This document shows positions 5,560 to 7,300 of a stretch of DNA of 7,300 bases, one piece after another. The notes below the pieces were generated by a model. It saw only the letters and a program-made list of their open reading frames with translations, was not told the origin of the DNA and made no database searches. Location: the NCBI GenBank assembly GCA_021802085.1, contig JAKAAZ010000182.1, positions 1 through 7,300 of the forward strand, in the 5' to 3' direction. Each line of letters begins with the position of its first letter. Positions within the stretch are counted from its first letter, which is position 1. Both the position numbers and the translations under genes were made by a program. The DNA comes from Acidobacteriota bacterium (GTDB taxonomy: Bacteria; Acidobacteriota; Terriglobia; Terriglobales; Acidobacteriaceae).

Positions 5560-6921
5560 ATGAGCGGAAGTTCTTCGATCCGAATCGACTCCATCGAATC
5601 TGCTTCCGACGAGAACGCGAACCCGTTTCCTCACTCTTCCAGCAGTGCGCTGGTGGACCGGGCGGTCTTACGAGCACGTAAGCGGCTGGTCCCATTTTTG
5701 ATGCTCCTCTACGTCGTTTCTTTTCTCGATCGGGCGAACATCAGTTTTGCGAAGCAGGCGCTGCAGACCTCTGTTGGCATCTCCGAAGGCGCGTACGCTC
5801 TCGCCGCGGGTATTTTCTTTCTTGGTTATTCGCTATGCGGATTTCCCAGCAATCTGTTCCTTCACAAGATCGGCGCGAAGATCTGGATCTCCTTCCTTAT
5901 GGTTGGCTGGGGATTGGTATCGATGGCGACGATGTTTGTCAGAGGCAGCACCTCGTTCTATCTGCTGCGGCTGCTTCTGGGCGTAATGGAAGCGGGATTT
6001 TTCCCGGGCGCAATTCTGTATCTGACGTATTGGTTTCCGAATCGTGTTCGAGGGCGGATTCTTGGCTTGTTCTACCTGGGTGTGCCGCTGGCTCTGATCG
6101 TTGGCGGTCCACTCTCGGGCCTATTGCTCGGGATGCATCCATGGGGCGGACTCCAAAATTGGCAGTGGATGTTTCTGGTGGAGGGCTTGTTGGCAGTCCT
6201 TCTGGGATGCTGGGCCTTTCGGTATTTGGAGAGCAGGCCTTCCAATGCCGCCTGGCTTCCGGCCCAGGAGAAACAATCGCTGGTGGATGCGCTGGCCGGT
6301 GAGGAAATGGGTCGGCGCTCCGCGGGACCCGCGAAGATTCTCCCTATGCTGCGCGACGCAAGAGTCATGCAGTTCCTGCTGATCTATACGCTGATTCAGA
6401 TGAGTACCTATGGAGCGATTTTCTACCTCCCGGCAGAAATATCGGCTCTGCTGCGCCAACCCGCAGGGCTGGAAGTCGGCCTCGTGTCCGCCATTCCGTG
6501 GCTCTGCACACTGGTTGCTACGTACCTCTTGCCCCACGCGGCAGACAAGTTGCATCGGCATCGGCAACTTGCGGCTCTGACACTCTTGATTTCTGGCTGT
6601 GCAAGCTTCGTATTTCCGACAGCAGGACCGCGCATGGGCCTGGTCGCGCTCTCCATTGCCGTCTCAGGCTTCATTGCCGTGCAACCGCTTTTCTGGACCT
6701 TCCCCACCGGCTATTTGGCCGACCGTGCTGCGGCTGGCGGCATCGCCTTGATCGGAATTGGGAATCTCGGCGGATTCCTTGCGCCCAACGTGAAGGTCTG
6801 GGCCGATGAGTATTTTCACTCGCAGCGGGCAGGCTTATATCTCCTGGCCGCACTCACAATTCTGAACGCGGGCTTGATAGCGCTCACGAAAAATCGTCCC
6901 GTCCGCCGAAGCGAGAACTGA
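5560..6921 (+). CDS. MFS transporter, anion:cation symporter (ACS)-like
   Basis: Inner-membrane transporter of 453 aa, major facilitator superfamily. A hydrophilic N-terminus of about 40 residues is followed by about 12 hydrophobic segments. Family signs: FLDRANISFA at 55-64 in TM1; LLGVMEAGFFPGAILYLTYW at 139-158, the hallmark of the ACS/phthalate-tartrate-hexuronate group, followed by the basic loop FPNRVRGR; a mid loop at about 221-265 between the two halves; and AAGGIALIGIGNLGGF at 391-406 in the second half. ACS members import organic anions such as sugar acids, tartrate or aromatic acids with H+; the substrate cannot be read from the sequence. The start at 5560 is chosen for its ribosome binding site and because it gives the usual length. 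The gene follows the symporter on the same strand after 120 nt, so co-transcription is possible but unproven. Confidence 0.92.
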   Translation: MSGSSSIRIDSIESASDENANPFPHSSSSALVDRAVLRARKRLVPFLMLLYVVSFLDRANISFAKQALQTSVGISEGAYALAAGIFFLGYSLCGFPSNLFLHKIGAKIWISFLMVGWGLVSMATMFVRGSTSFYLLRLLLGVMEAGFFPGAILYLTYWFPNRVRGRILGLFYLGVPLALIVGGPLSGLLLGMHPWGGLQNWQWMFLVEGLLAVLLGCWAFRYLESRPSNAAWLPAQEKQSLVDALAGEEMGRRSAGPAKILPMLRDARVMQFLLIYTLIQMSTYGAIFYLPAEISALLRQPAGLEVGLVSAIPWLCTLVATYLLPHAADKLHRHRQLAALTLLISGCASFVFPTAGPRMGLVALSIAVSGFIAVQPLFWTFPTGYLADRAAAGGIALIGIGNLGGFLAPNVKVWADEYFHSQRAGLYLLAALTILNAGLIALTKNRPVRRSEN

Positions 6922-7004
6922 ACCTGGACGACTGCGGAGGAGTTGGGGCCGCAATCTGCTGCCATTGAGATGTGGTGGCCAGGGAGGGTAGTGTCAAATC
7001 TTTT

Positions 7005-7052
7005 GTGAAAAACTGTCTTACCAAGATCGATGCCGATGGTGTGTAGTTCCAT
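7005..7052 (-). pseudogene. 5' stub of an IS110-family transposase
   Basis: The minus strand from 7052 encodes MELHTIGIDLGKTVFH, the typical N-terminus of IS110-family (DEDD) transposases; D9 would be the first catalytic aspartate. GGAGGA sits 8 nt upstream of the ATG, so the original translation signal survives. After residue 16 the likeness stops abruptly. The frame stays open to 6816, but that part runs back into the 3' end of the MFS gene and is not transposase-like. Intact members are about 300-400 aa, so this is a remnant. How far the IS-derived DNA extends upstream of 7052 cannot be seen. Confidence 0.75.
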
Positions 7053-7187
7053 GATGGGTTTCCTCCGCGAGCCTCTTATACCCCAACCGCTCGTCGAGTA
7101 ATCGCGGTGGACCCTCCCACTAAACGTCCTGGTTGAAATTGCGTGAGTGGCGTAGCTGCCTGAGTACAGTAGACTCTATATGTAGTG

Positions 7188-7300
7188 GTGACTGATCCTC
7201 CAGCTTCGGAAGTTTACCCGCCCTATCCGGGAACATGGCAGGAGTTTTGCTCTTGGTTTGCCGATGAGCCGGCCTGCGCCGCGTATCTGGAGCGGTTGCG
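7188..7300 (+). CDS. IS1595-family transposase, N-terminal part (runs off the window)
   Basis: An open frame from GTG 7188 (or the adjacent GTG 7185) reads VTDPPASEVYPPYPGTWQEF and then CSWFADEPACAAYLERLR before the window ends. The pattern of an aromatic-rich start, WxEFxxWFxDExACxxYLExLR, is the start of the zinc-ribbon domain of IS1595/ISXO2-type transposases. In those proteins it is followed by WPDGFxCPxCG and then the DDE domain; neither can be seen here. An in-frame TAG at 7170-7172 bounds the frame. No strong ribosome binding site is visible. Only 37 codons are present, so the family call is likely but not certain. Confidence 0.65.
   Translation, partial: MTDPPASEVYPPYPGTWQEFCSWFADEPACAAYLERL

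Noticed and set aside
1..7300. CRISPR array, tRNA or rRNA genes, toxin-antitoxin or defence system
   Set aside because: I found no regularly spaced direct repeats, no tRNA-like cloverleaf and no relevant protein families on reading both strands.

Overview
The window looks like chromosomal DNA of a GC-rich soil-type bacterium, most likely an acidobacterium (Terriglobia-like). That guess rests on the protein style, on the palindromic repeat of the 'CATTCTGA..CCCTTCGGC..GAAGAATCC' kind at the left end, and on the mix of insertion-sequence remnants at the right end. No marker gene proves the taxonomy.

Left half, minus strand (about 3930 down to 428): a compact assimilatory sulfate reduction operon in the order cysD - cysN - cysH. 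The genes overlap by 1 nt (TAATG) and 4 nt (ATGA), which suggests translational coupling. CysD and CysN form ATP sulfurylase, which activates sulfate to APS. CysH carries the cysteines of the [4Fe-4S] APS-reductase type, so the product is probably reduced to sulfite without a PAPS step. In agreement, CysN carries a C-terminal APS-kinase-like tail that has lost its P-loop and other kinase motifs.

The most interesting part is the leader in front of cysD. On the minus strand a weak promoter-like pair (3928-3900) is followed by a 20-codon ORF (3871-3809) with 7 cysteine codons (MQCNCCCSNDACRRGCEHCR). Next comes a strong hairpin plus U-run terminator (3769-3737), 41 nt before the cysD start. A segment inside the leader ORF (3837-3826) is complementary to the 5' arm of the terminator and can act as an antiterminator. 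Together these form a complete model for a cysteine-sensing, ribosome-mediated attenuator of the sulfate assimilation operon, of the trp/his type but reading cysteinyl-tRNA.

Right half, plus strand: a DAACS-family dicarboxylate/amino acid:cation symporter (4042-5439) with an unusual N-terminal extension, then an MFS transporter of the anion:cation symporter type (5560-6921). Both probably import carboxylates or related organic anions, and they may be co-transcribed.

Far right (about 6985-7300): mobile DNA. There is a 16-codon stub of an IS110-family transposase on the minus strand with its ribosome binding site still present, and the N-terminus of an IS1595-family transposase on the plus strand that runs off the window. 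The left 427 bases hold a 150-nt imperfect palindrome and no gene I can identify.
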